A stretch of 64,000 nt of DNA from Oricola nitratireducens (GTDB lineage: Bacteria > Pseudomonadota > Alphaproteobacteria > Rhizobiales > Rhizobiaceae), in NCBI RefSeq assembly GCF_014904745.1, contig NZ_JACZCS010000008.1, positions 1 through 64,000 on the forward strand. The letters are read 5' to 3'. This document shows, piece after piece, positions 51,521-60,473 of this stretch (the stretch's first letter is position 1; every line of letters begins with the position of its first letter). Below the pieces are notes generated by a model. It had not been told where the DNA came from and searched no databases. It saw only the letters and a list, made by a program, of their open reading frames with translations. A program made the position numbers and the translations under genes.

Positions 51521-52549
51521 GTGGCGCTTGCCCGGAACCGCCGCCATGACAGGCGTGTGGACTATTGGCCCGGTTTCGTCGATGCCCTGTCGACGCTGCT
51601 CCTGGCGATCATGTTCCTGCTGTCGGTCTTCGTCTTGGCGCAGTTCCTGCTCAGCCAGGAAATCTCCGGCAAGGACGCCGTTCTCAACCGGCTCAATTCG
51701 CAGATCAACGAGCTGACGCAACTGCTGTCGCTGGAACGAAGCAACCGCCAGGACGCCGAGGACCAGCTGGTCGCGCTGCAGGCTTCGCTTGCGACGGCCG
51801 AGCAGGAGCGCTCGCGGCTCGAAAGCATGCTGGCGGCCGGCAGCGGAGCTTCGGACGCCGCCGAGGCGCGGATCGGCGAATTGTCGCAAACGCTCGACAA
51901 CGAGCGCCAGATCAGCCAGCGCGCGCTCAGCCAGGTCGAGCTGCTCAACCGGCAGATCTCGGCGTTGCGCAAGCAGATCGCGGTGCTCGAGGACGCGCTG
52001 GACGCGTCCGAGGCGCGCGACCGCGAATCGAACACCAAAATCGCCGATCTCGGGCGGCGTCTGAACATCGCGCTCGCTCAGCGGGTGCAGGAACTGAACC
52101 GCTACCGCTCGGATTTCTTCGGGCGGCTGCGCGAGATCCTGTCCGACCGCGAAAACATCCGCATCGTCGGTGACCGTTTCGTGTTCCAGTCCGAGGTGCT
52201 GTTCGGCTCCGGCTCGGCGGATATCAATCCGGCGGGCGCGGAAGAGATGAAGAAGCTCGCCTCCGCGATCATCGACCTGCAGCGCGAGATTCCCGAGGAG
52301 ATCAACTGGGTGCTGCGCGTCGACGGCCACACCGACAATGTGCCGATCTCCGGCGGGCGCTTCAAGGACAACTGGGACCTTTCGGCCGCGCGCGCCATCT
52401 CGGTGGTGAAGTTCCTGATCGGACAGGGCGTGTCGCCGCAAAGGCTGGTGGCCGCCGGTTTCGGCGAATATCAGCCGCTCGATCCGGCCGACACCGACGA
52501 GGCGCGGGCGCGCAACCGCCGCATCGAGCTCAAGCTGACCGAGCGCTGA
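51521..52549 (+). CDS. MotB/OmpA-like peptidoglycan-binding stator partner
   Basis: 342 residues. A single N-terminal helix with Asp21 (YWPGFVDALSTLLLAIMFLL), placed like the proton-carrying Asp of MotB, leads into a coiled coil (about 55-190) rich in Gln/Leu/Glu heptads, then an OmpA domain (about 205-342) with DGHTDNVPISGG and ARNRRIELKL. GTG start 51521 with AGGAG 9 bases upstream. It probably forms a stator with the preceding gene and grips peptidoglycan. Confidence 0.87.
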   Translation: MALARNRRHDRRVDYWPGFVDALSTLLLAIMFLLSVFVLAQFLLSQEISGKDAVLNRLNSQINELTQLLSLERSNRQDAEDQLVALQASLATAEQERSRLESMLAAGSGASDAAEARIGELSQTLDNERQISQRALSQVELLNRQISALRKQIAVLEDALDASEARDRESNTKIADLGRRLNIALAQRVQELNRYRSDFFGRLREILSDRENIRIVGDRFVFQSEVLFGSGSADINPAGAEEMKKLASAIIDLQREIPEEINWVLRVDGHTDNVPISGGRFKDNWDLSAARAISVVKFLIGQGVSPQRLVAAGFGEYQPLDPADTDEARARNRRIELKLTER

Positions 52550-52609
52550 CCGGCTTCTTACGCCGCGTTTTCGGACGGCGAAGCTGATTTCGCTTTGTTG
52601 GGAAAACCT

Positions 52610-54415
<1,806 letters not shown>

Positions 54416-54477
54416 GTTTTTTCCATCCCGTTTTCTGTTCCGGTGCGATTCGGGCCGTTTTGTGTTTTGCGCCGGTC

Positions 54478-54506
54478 TTGAGCTTCAGGCGAGGGTGATG
54501 TATAGG
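54478..54506 (+). promoter_or_regulatory. Candidate housekeeping promoter of rpmE
   Basis: TTGAGC (54478-54483) and TATAGG (54501-54506) are separated by exactly 17 bases, about 120 bases before rpmE. Spacing and both hexamers fit a vegetative sigma-70-type promoter. Confidence 0.6.
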
Positions 54507-54623
54507 CTGCGCATCTTTTTGGGAAGCCGTGGCCAAATGGCGCACGGCTTTCGTGATTTCGGACACGCGGGACGAAGGCGGACATGCCGGCCTATCACCC
54601 GCCCGCAAGGCAGGACAGAGAAC

Positions 54624-54845
54624 ATGAAGGCTGATATCCATCCCGAATACCACATGATCAAGGTCGTCATGACCGACGGCACCGAATACATGACCCGGTC
54701 GACCTGGGGCGCCGAAGGCGAGACCATGAATCTCGACATCGACTCCAAGTCGCATCCGGCATGGACCGGCGGCCAGCAGAACCTGCTCGACCGCGGCGGC
54801 CGCGTTTCGAAGTTCAAGAAGCGTTACGAAGGCCTCGGCGTCTGA
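54624..54845 (+). CDS. rpmE: 50S ribosomal protein L31, zinc-free form
   Basis: 73 residues: [40 protein letters not shown]. The Cys ligands of zinc-type L31 are absent, as in many alphaproteobacteria. It is monocistronic, with its own promoter and a strong terminator. Confidence 0.96.
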   Translation: MKADIHPEYHMIKVVMTDGTEYMTRSTWGAEGETMNLDIDSKSHPAWTGGQQNLLDRGGRVSKFKKRYEGLGV

Positions 54846-54869
54846 TCGCACGCAACTCTTCGCTGAATC

Positions 54870-54901
54870 AAAAAGCCCGGACGATGCGTCCGGGCTTTTT
54901 T
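54870..54901. terminator. Bidirectional Rho-independent terminator between rpmE and rcdA
   Basis: A 13-bp stem (AAAAGCCCGGACG/CGTCCGGGCTTTT, ATG loop) is flanked by A on the left and T6 on the right, so it can terminate rpmE on the plus strand and rcdA on the minus strand. Confidence 0.92.
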
Positions 54902-54922
54902 GTTGCGCGAGCACGGCCCTGA

Positions 54923-55450
54923 TCAGCGGGCTGCGAATGCCGTGCGCAGAAGTTCGAGCTGCGAGCCGACCGGATTATCCTTGGCGGCCGGCAGGGCGGG
55001 GGTCTCTTCGGGCTCGCCGAACAGATCCTGATCGAGGCGGTAGACATAGGACTGCAGCCGTAGCGAGCGGTTCACCAAAAGCTTGAAGGCATCGGGAAGC
55101 TCGTTCCAGCCGGCCGCGGTCAGCTTGGCGGACGTCGTGTCGAGGCGGATCTTCTTCTTTTCCGACATCATCTGCTCGCGGCTCATCTCGCCGGAATTGA
55201 GCGCGCGCTGGAGCAGCAGCCAGGAGGCGATCTGCATCAGCCGCGTGGTCAGACGCATCGATTCCGCGGCATAGAGGGTGGCGGACACGCGGCTGAGGCG
55301 CTTGGCCTCGGCGCGGCCTTCGCCGTCGAGATAGGCCGCCGTTTCCTCAACGAGGCCCATGCCGTCGGCATAGAGCTTCTTGAATGCGGTGGACGACGCT
55401 TTGCGTTCGATGAAACTGATGGTGTTTGATCGTTTGATCAACTCAGACAT
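54923..55450 (-). CDS. rcdA: RcdA, regulator of CtrA degradation (DUF1465)
   Basis: 175 residues of DUF1465: KKLYADGMGLVEETAAYLDG, ESMRLTTRLMQIASWLLLQR and LVNRSLRLQSYVYRLDQDLF. The Caulobacter RcdA protein belongs to this family; it is a ClpXP adaptor hub that promotes timed proteolysis of the cell-cycle regulator CtrA, and the rhizobial counterpart is important for division. The C-terminal tail is disordered, as in relatives. The promoter region contains a perfect CtrA box (55565-55579), which fits feedback control of CtrA turnover. Confidence 0.85.
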   Translation of the reverse strand: MSELIKRSNTISFIERKASSTAFKKLYADGMGLVEETAAYLDGEGRAEAKRLSRVSATLYAAESMRLTTRLMQIASWLLLQRALNSGEMSREQMMSEKKKIRLDTTSAKLTAAGWNELPDAFKLLVNRSLRLQSYVYRLDQDLFGEPEETPALPAAKDNPVGSQLELLRTAFAAR

Positions 55451-55564
55451 ACCGGGGACCCTGCCTAAACGCTGCGCCGTTTGTTGTTGCTGGTGATGTA
55501 TGCGCTGAGGCGCTGCAGCACACTGGCATATTGGAGATGTTAACAGTTCAGCGCAAGAACATGC

Positions 55565-55580
55565 TTAATGCAAGGTTAAC
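55565..55580. promoter_or_regulatory. CtrA-binding box, TTAA-N7-TTAAC, in the rcdA promoter
   Basis: TTAATGCAAGGTTAAC matches the full CtrA consensus TTAA-N7-TTAAC exactly. It lies about 115 bases upstream of the rcdA start codon, within the segment between the terminator and the gene. Confidence 0.72.
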
Positions 55581-55624
55581 GGCCGGGATGGCCTGTGCCG
55601 GGATGGGGCAGCCGGAATGCGGAC

Positions 55625-55652
55625 AAAAAAAAGAGCCGCAAAAAGCAGCTCT
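55625..55652 (-). terminator. Rho-independent terminator on the minus strand upstream of rcdA
   Basis: Read on the minus strand, AGAGCTGC and GCGGCTCT pair (one G-U) around a T-rich loop and run into eight T residues. It ends transcription coming from 55653 or beyond, either from the DUF1192 gene or from a small RNA. Confidence 0.85.
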
Positions 55653-55720
55653 CAGGAGTTAAACAGGGAGGCGTCAAACAAAGCAACGGTGTCACTTCGT
55701 ATGAGTCCGGAAAATCCGAA
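55625..55720 (-). ncRNA. Candidate small RNA ending at the minus-strand terminator
   Basis: A CtrA box (55746-55761) lies 90-130 bases upstream of a strong terminator with no ORF between, and 40 bases beyond the DUF1192 stop. A transcript of about 100 nt would contain a small CGGA/TCCG stem and an exposed CCTCCC anti-Shine-Dalgarno-like segment near 55670. The 5' end is estimated from the box position only. It could instead be the 3' UTR of the DUF1192 mRNA. Confidence 0.35.
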
Positions 55721-55745
55721 CAAACACAGTAAACACCTGTAAAGC

Positions 55746-55761
55746 TTAATGGCGGGTTAAC
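55746..55761. promoter_or_regulatory. Second CtrA-binding box, TTAA-N7-TTAAC
   Basis: TTAATGGCGGGTTAAC is a second exact match to the CtrA consensus, nearly identical to the first box 181 bases away, and lies just downstream of the DUF1192 stop. Confidence 0.7.
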
Positions 55762-55803
55762 GGAATTCCAAAATCATGCCGTTTTGACCAAAATCGGCAC
55801 AAA

Positions 55804-55989
55804 TCAGCGCTTGAAGAACGCTTCCGCGGCATTGCGGCTGGCCGATTTCGACGCCATTTCCGCCTCGATACGGGCGATTTCCTGCTTCAGGACGTTAACG
55901 GTCTCCTGCAGTTCGCCGGCGGAGAGAAGCGACAGGTCCTGACCGATCTCGAAGGGCTTTTTCTTTTTCGGCAGATCTTCGTCCATCAT
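55804..55989 (-). CDS. DUF1192 small coiled-coil protein
   Basis: 61 residues: a KKKKPFEIGQDLSLLSAGEL start followed by a Glu/Ile/Ala coiled coil (LQETVNVLKQEIARIEAEMA), the DUF1192 pattern. Function unknown. A GGAGGAG ribosome site abuts the start; two adjacent ATGs (55989 and 55986) are possible. It is divergent from the quinone oxidoreductase gene. Confidence 0.88.
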   Translation of the reverse strand: MMDEDLPKKKKPFEIGQDLSLLSAGELQETVNVLKQEIARIEAEMASKSASRNAAEAFFKR

Positions 55990-56072
55990 CTCCTCCTGCG
56001 TGGTTGCCGCCCCGGATCGCTGACCCTACAGTCCGCGCGAACGGAAGAAAAGACAGGCGACGGAACCAGTCC

Positions 56073-57062
56073 ATGAGCATGATGAAAGCGATCGAAATCA
56101 GCGAACCGGGCGGCCCGCGCGCCTTGCAAGCGACCGAACGGCCGGTGCCGCAGCCGGGCGAGGGCGAAATCCTGGTGCGGATCAAATGCGCCGGGGTGAA
56201 CCGGCCGGACGTCCTGCAGCGCACCGGCGGTTATCCGCCGCCGCCCGGCGCGTCGGACATCCCGGGGCTGGAAATCTCCGGCACGGTCGAGGCGTTCGGG
56301 CCGGGCGCGTCGAAATTCGGACAGGGTGACGCGGTCTGCGCGCTGGTGCCGGGTGGCGGCTATGCCGAATTCGCGACCGTGCACGAGACGAACGCCCTGC
56401 CGGTGCCGTCGGGCTTCACCTTCGCCGAGGCCGCGGCCGTGCCGGAAACCTATTTCACCGTCTGGCACAACGTGTTCCAGCGCGGCGGGCTGCAACCGGG
56501 CGAGACGCTTCTCGTGCATGGCGGCACGTCGGGCATCGGCACGACGGCGATCCAGCTTGCCAAGGCGTTCGGCGCAACCGTCATCACGACGGCGGGCAGC
56601 GCCGACAAATGCGCGGCCTGCACGAAACTCGGCGCCGACCGGGCGGTCAATTACCGCGAGGAGGATTTCGTCGAGGCGGTGAAGGAGACGACCGGCGGCA
56701 AGGGCGCCGACGTGATCCTCGACATGGTCGGCGGCGACTACATCACCCGCAACTACCAGGCGGCGGCGGTCGAGGGGCGGATCGTCCAGATCGCGTTTCT
56801 CGGCGGGGCAAAGGCGGAGGCCAATTTCTCGCTGCTGATGGTCAAGCGGCTGGTGCATACCGGCTCGACGCTGCGCGCGCGGACGGTGGAGTTCAAGGCG
56901 GGACTCGCGGCCGAACTGCAAGAACATGTCTGGCCGCTTTTCGCCGAGCGCAAGGTGCAGCCGGTGATGGACATGATCTATCCGCTCAGCGAAGCCTGGC
57001 GGGCGCATGAGCGCATGGAAGCCGGCAGCCATATCGGCAAGATCGTGCTGGATGTGGGGTGA
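56073..57062 (+). CDS. NAD(P)H:quinone oxidoreductase, zinc-free medium-chain dehydrogenase family
   Basis: 329 residues of the QOR/PIG3 type. GVNRPDVLQRTGGYPPPPGA marks the catalytic domain without zinc ligands; LLVHGGTSGIGTTAIQLAKA binds NADPH; VQIAFLGGAKAE and KLVHTGSTLR-like (KRLVHTGSTLRAR) motifs follow. It reduces quinones using NADPH in the cytoplasm. ATG 56073 (MSMMKAIEISEP) was chosen; the frame open from 56004 lacks family similarity. Confidence 0.9.
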   Translation: MSMMKAIEISEPGGPRALQATERPVPQPGEGEILVRIKCAGVNRPDVLQRTGGYPPPPGASDIPGLEISGTVEAFGPGASKFGQGDAVCALVPGGGYAEFATVHETNALPVPSGFTFAEAAAVPETYFTVWHNVFQRGGLQPGETLLVHGGTSGIGTTAIQLAKAFGATVITTAGSADKCAACTKLGADRAVNYREEDFVEAVKETTGGKGADVILDMVGGDYITRNYQAAAVEGRIVQIAFLGGAKAEANFSLLMVKRLVHTGSTLRARTVEFKAGLAAELQEHVWPLFAERKVQPVMDMIYPLSEAWRAHERMEAGSHIGKIVLDVG

Positions 57063-57173
57063 GGCGCGGCGGGACCCTCCGATGTCGGCGCCGTCCCCCC
57101 TCTGTCCGCGCGGCATTGCTCCCGCGCTTCAATTTCCAAGCCGGATTTACGGGCATGCGCTGTCTTCCGCGCC

Positions 57174-57434
57174 TCACGACGAATCCTCGCGCTGCGCGTC
57201 ATGCGCCAGCGCGTGGCATTCTCGCAGGACATCGTCGACCTCGACGATCAGGCGGGCCTCGAAGCAGACGAAGTCGAGGATGTAGCCTTCAAGGGGCACC
57301 TGCCGCCTGAACTTGAAGCCTTCGAGCTGACTGCCGCGCAAGGCTTGCCAGAGCAGGTTTTCCGCGTTGGTCGCGTCGGCGCGCATGGATTTTGCGTGTC
57401 TGCGGTGAGCTGTCGGCGGTTCCCTGTGAGGCAT
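57174..57434 (-). pseudogene. Truncated DUF559 endonuclease-like gene
   Basis: 86 codons. The N-terminal two-thirds is good DUF559: MRADATNAENLLWQALRGSQ, KFRRQVPLEGYILDFVCFEA, RLIVEVD. Family proteins then continue with a D-QH segment and a GYRVLRFWN-type end; here the frame drifts (DVLRECHALAHDAQRED) and stops about 25 residues early, with no continuation in other frames. Probably a dead remnant of a mobile endonuclease-like gene. A short but functional variant cannot be excluded. Confidence 0.7.
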
Positions 57435-57530
57435 CGGCGCTTTTGCCCCTCTCTTGTGATTTCCAAGGACTTAGCAAGCTAAGCCCGGGAAACATCGCCC
57501 TTCGCTTGCGCTTCGGGCGTTCGTCGCTCC

Positions 57531-57568
57531 AATCGACAAATCGTTGTCGATTAGCCGGCCGCGCCGGC
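57531..57568. repeat. Palindromic repeat cluster, possibly a RIME-like intergenic element
   Basis: AATCGACAA-ATCG-TTGTCGATT (57531-57552) is a perfect 9-bp inverted repeat, followed at once by GCCGGC-CGC-GCCGGC (57554-57568), with a looser CGCCC/GGGCG pair just before. Such paired palindromes resemble rhizobial intergenic mosaic elements. Copy number cannot be judged from one window. Confidence 0.5.
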
Positions 57569-57863
57569 CGCGTCTCACCCCGCCGCAAGGGGGGAGATAG
57601 GTGGCCGCCATCGCCGAGCCCGGCCATGGCGAACAGCAGGTCCACGATGCGCGAAAGCGCGGCGCGGTTGCGGGTAATCGCCATCGGCCAGTTTACCATG
57701 TTTTTCCTATGCCCTTTCGTTGAACCGCGACAAAAGGGTAAGTCAAAAGCGAGGATGGTGGACAAGTTTGCCGCATTTTGGTCATGGCGATTGTTATTGA
57801 TCTGCCGCAATGCGGATGCGGGCAATCTTTGATTTACCATACGCTGATAATTTGAAGATCACG

Positions 57864-57915
57864 GGGACCGAGGGTCCCGACGAGAGCCGTATCCTGGATG
57901 GGGATCAGGCTCTTG
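57864..57915. promoter_or_regulatory. Two adjacent hairpins upstream of the Tlde1-type gene
   Basis: GGGACC-GAG-GGTCCC (57864-57878) and a longer imperfect stem (AGAGCC/GGCTCT with inner ATCC/GGAT, 57881-57915) lie side by side 160-215 bases before the gene. They may be leader RNA structure; no T tract follows. Confidence 0.35.
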
Positions 57916-58078
57916 TACTTGAATCCGATTGGCGCGTGCCTTATTCGTCACGGGCATAATTTGGCCTTCGTCAGCCATTTGCCAATCGCCGCTCCGTAAT
58001 GTCGGGGACGGAATCCGCATTTGGGGATGCATTTTGAGGGATGAGACTTGTAAAACGGGGACGTCGCGCGCTCGTGGT

Positions 58079-59269
58079 ATGTCGAGGCGCCTTTCCCTTT
58101 CGGTAAGTGTTGCGGCAATCGCCGGCCTCGCAGGTTCGCTGGCGGTGGCGCCGCTTGTGGCCGGTGGCGTCGCGCAACTGTCCGCCGGCTTCGTCGCCGT
58201 GCCGGCCTCCGTGCATGCATCCGTGTCCGAAACCGCGGGCGCGCGCCGGTTCGAGCCGCGCGCCAACGACAGGCATACGCAACTGGCGGAAGACAATCTC
58301 CGGGAGCGTCTCGATCTTGCTTTCCAGGCCTCCGCGCGTGGAGACCGGACCGGCGCGCACCCGGTGGCGCCGCATTTCGCCGATCTGGATCCGCGGCGTC
58401 TTTCGGCGCCGCCCGCGACCGAAACACGGCCGCCGGCCGTCGAACATTACGCCTGGATTTCCGGCGATACCGATCCCGTTTCGCCGGCCGGCCTCGACCA
58501 GAGATTCGCGTCGGCGCCATCGCCCGCCGCCCTGGCCGCGGTCTCGACGACATTCGCGATTGCCGAGGCGCGCACGGACGACTCGATGAGCGTTCCCCTG
58601 CCGGAGCCGAAACCGCGGATCGCCACCGCATCCGGCGAAGCAAATGACGAACCGGCTTCCGTCGCCATCGCCATGGCGGCCCCCTTGCCGGAACGGCGTC
58701 CGAAGCATTCCGGCGGCGCGCGGAAAAGCCAGCCCAGCGCGGCGCTCGCCTATGCGAGCCCGGACGTGCAGACCGAGGAGGAGAAACCGGACGGCTTGTT
58801 CGGCCGGCTGTTCGGCCAGCGCGGCAATGCGAATCTTCCCGGCCCCGGCAGCAAGGTCGCCGTCTACGATATCGGCGCGGCGACCGTTTACATGCCGAAC
58901 GGCGACAAGCTGGAGGCGCATTCCGGCCTCGCGAAAATGAAGGACAATCCGCGCTACGTCGCCGAGAAAAACCGCGGCCCGACGCCGCCCAATCTCTACG
59001 ATCTGAGGATGCGCGAAAGCCGCTTCCACGGCGTCGAGGCCATCCGCCTGCTGCCGGCCGACGGAAAGAAGAAATTCAACCGCGACGGGCTGCTCGCCCA
59101 CACCTACATGTACATAGCCAACGGCGGCATGGACAAATCCCAATCCAATGGTTGCGTGGTCTTCAAGGATTACGACCGGTTCCTGAAAGCCTTCAAGCGC
59201 GGCGAGATCGAACACCTGATCGTCGTGCCGCATCTGAAAGAAGTGCCGACCTACATGGCTGCGCTGTAG
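58079..59269 (+). CDS. Exported DUF2778/Tlde1-domain L,D-transpeptidase-like protein
   Basis: 396 residues. A signal sequence (about 5-45) and a 190-residue Pro/Ala-rich region precede a DUF2778 (Tlde1) domain at about 262-390: VYDIGAATVYMPNGDKLEAH, RGPTPPNLYDLRMRESRFHG, and His341 to Cys359 in HTYMYIANGGMD-SNGCV, the L,D-transpeptidase-type active site. It probably modifies peptidoglycan tetrapeptides in the periplasm. Some family members are type VI secretion toxins, but no secretion or immunity gene is near, so a housekeeping cell-wall role is more likely. ATG 58079 is chosen without a clear ribosome site. Confidence 0.8.
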   Translation: MSRRLSLSVSVAAIAGLAGSLAVAPLVAGGVAQLSAGFVAVPASVHASVSETAGARRFEPRANDRHTQLAEDNLRERLDLAFQASARGDRTGAHPVAPHFADLDPRRLSAPPATETRPPAVEHYAWISGDTDPVSPAGLDQRFASAPSPAALAAVSTTFAIAEARTDDSMSVPLPEPKPRIATASGEANDEPASVAIAMAAPLPERRPKHSGGARKSQPSAALAYASPDVQTEEEKPDGLFGRLFGQRGNANLPGPGSKVAVYDIGAATVYMPNGDKLEAHSGLAKMKDNPRYVAEKNRGPTPPNLYDLRMRESRFHGVEAIRLLPADGKKKFNRDGLLAHTYMYIANGGMDKSQSNGCVVFKDYDRFLKAFKRGEIEHLIVVPHLKEVPTYMAAL

Positions 59270-59330
59270 GGGACGTCAAGAAGAGCTCGGCGCCTCCGCC
59301 CGCTCTATTACTTCCCTCGCAAGCACGAAA

Positions 59331-59358
59331 AAAGCCGGGGCGTTGCCGCCCCGGCTTT
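59331..59358. terminator. Bidirectional terminator after the Tlde1-type gene
   Basis: A 12-bp stem AAAGCCGGGGCG/CGCCCCGGCTTT with a 4-base loop. The minus-strand side has the better T tract (six T), while the plus side reads TTTCGTTTTCC. Confidence 0.85.
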
Positions 59359-59402
59359 CGTTTTCCGTCCTGCGTTTTCCGTCCGGGGAACCGGAAGACA
59401 AG

Positions 59403-59534
59403 TCAGTCGACTTGCATCCCTTCCATTGCGCCGAGGCGCATGAAGACCGTTTCGCCGTTGGAGTCGTCGACGCCGTCATTGTCGGTGACCGCGAAGGCAT
59501 TGCCGGCGGCGTCGATGGTGAAGTCCTCGACCTT
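59403..59534 (-). pseudogene. C-terminal remnant of a phytase-like esterase
   Basis: About 43 codons read KVEDFTIDAAGNAFAVTDND, then GVDDSNGETVFMRLGAMEGM and a stop. This is the ending of esterase-like phytase-family proteins (VEG-ID-GN-Y-VTDNDGVDDSSGET). No upstream part of the gene remains in any frame; the trcR promoter occupies that place. A terminator just beyond it fits its former 3' end. Confidence 0.65.
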
Positions 59535-59597
59535 GTCGACGAAAAAGACATGACAGGGCCGCGAAGAAATGATGACGGAACGCCGCCTCACATCCGG

Positions 59598-59626
59598 TTG
59601 CACGAGGCGGCCTGACGCGCTATAGA
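59598..59626 (+). promoter_or_regulatory. Candidate promoter of trcR
   Basis: TTGCAC (59598-59603) and TATAGA (59621-59626) are 17 bases apart, about 75 bases before the trcR start codon: a strong vegetative-type promoter by alphaproteobacterial standards. Confidence 0.68.
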
Positions 59627-59702
59627 GCGCGCATTCTCCGGAAATTGTGGTTCGACACCACGCCCGCGGTACCGGCCCGGGCGAACAGGAAAGGTTTTTC
59701 CA

Positions 59703-60419
59703 ATGGCCAACACGCTTCTGATGCCCAAAGCGACCGCCGTCTGGCTGGTCGACAACACCGCCTTGTCGTTCGAGCAGATCGCGCAGTTCTGCAAGCTGCA
59801 TACGCTCGAGGTGAAGGCGATTGCCGACGGCGAATCGGCACAGGGCATCAAGGGCCTCGACCCGATCAATACCGGCCAGCTGACGCGCGAGGAAATCGCC
59901 AAGGCGGAATCGGATCCGAATCACGCGCTGAAACTCGCGACGTCGAAATACACGGTGCCGGAACTGCGCAAGAAGGGCCCGCGTTACACGCCGGTCTCCA
60001 AGCGCCAGGACCGCCCGAACGCGATCCTGTGGCTGGTGCGCAACCATCCGGAACTGAAGGACGCGCAGATCTCGCGCCTCGTCGGCACGACCAAGAACAC
60101 GATCGAGCAGATCCGCAACCGCACGCACTGGAACTCGGCCAATTTGCAGCCGGTCGATCCCGTCGCGCTCGGGCTGTGCTCGCAGATCGATCTCGATTTC
60201 GAGGTCCAGAAGGCGGCGAAGAATCGTCCGCCGGAAATGCAGGAACAGGACAATAGCCTGCTGCCGGCTTCCGAGACCGAGAACCTGCCCGTCGACGACC
60301 TCCTGTCGCGTCCGCCGACCCCGAAGGAAGAGGAAGAGCTGGACGCCAATGCCGTCTTCGCGCGGCTGAGCTCGCTGAAGGGGCCGGAAACCGAGGACGA
60401 CAACGACGACGGTGAATAG
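59703..60419 (+). CDS. trcR: Cell-cycle transcriptional regulator TrcR (DUF1013)
   Basis: 238 residues. MANTLLMPKATAVWLVDNTA then LSFEQIAQFCKLHTLEVKAI at the start and LVGTTKNTIEQIRNRTHWNS in the middle are the two helix-turn-helix-like DUF1013 signatures; an acidic tail follows. The family is essential or cell-cycle linked in several alphaproteobacteria and is named TrcR in current annotation. It contacts DNA or RNA polymerase as a conserved regulator (family knowledge). A purine-rich CAGGAAAGG site precedes the ATG. Confidence 0.9.
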   Translation: MANTLLMPKATAVWLVDNTALSFEQIAQFCKLHTLEVKAIADGESAQGIKGLDPINTGQLTREEIAKAESDPNHALKLATSKYTVPELRKKGPRYTPVSKRQDRPNAILWLVRNHPELKDAQISRLVGTTKNTIEQIRNRTHWNSANLQPVDPVALGLCSQIDLDFEVQKAAKNRPPEMQEQDNSLLPASETENLPVDDLLSRPPTPKEEEELDANAVFARLSSLKGPETEDDNDDGE

Positions 60420-60443
60420 ACGCCGTATCGTTTCACTGATTTG

Positions 60444-60469
60444 AAGGCCCGCCGCGCGCGGGCCTTTTT
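60444..60469 (+). terminator. Rho-independent terminator after trcR
   Basis: AAGGCCCGC-CGCGC-GCGGGCCTT forms a 9-bp stem followed by TTTTTGTTTTT. Confidence 0.92.
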
Positions 60470-60473
60470 GTTT

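Larger units (their letters stand above)
55451..55803. other. Intergenic region upstream of rcdA
   Basis: 353 bases without a protein gene. It holds two CtrA boxes, a GTTAAC half-site at 55539-55544, and a minus-strand terminator at 55625-55652, so it probably contains the rcdA promoter and possibly a short independent transcript. Confidence 0.7.
57435..58078. other. Gene-poor, palindrome-rich region between the DUF559 remnant and the Tlde1-type gene
   Basis: About 640 bases. The first part (57495-57604) is a cluster of inverted repeats. A minus-strand stretch from 57684 starts MAITRNRAALSRIVDLLFAM and breaks off into the repeat, suggesting a cut-off gene start. The right part holds leader-like hairpins (57864-57878 and 57881-57915). 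No intact gene could be supported. Confidence 0.6.

Noticed and set aside
50484-52549. Zorya (ZorAB) anti-phage system
   Set aside because: The MotA-like protein lacks the long ZorA tail and no ZorC/D/E genes are adjacent; neighbours are housekeeping.
58079-59269. Type VI secretion effector (Tlde1)
   Set aside because: No secretion, adaptor or immunity genes nearby and an N-terminal Sec-type signal; treated as a cell-wall protein.
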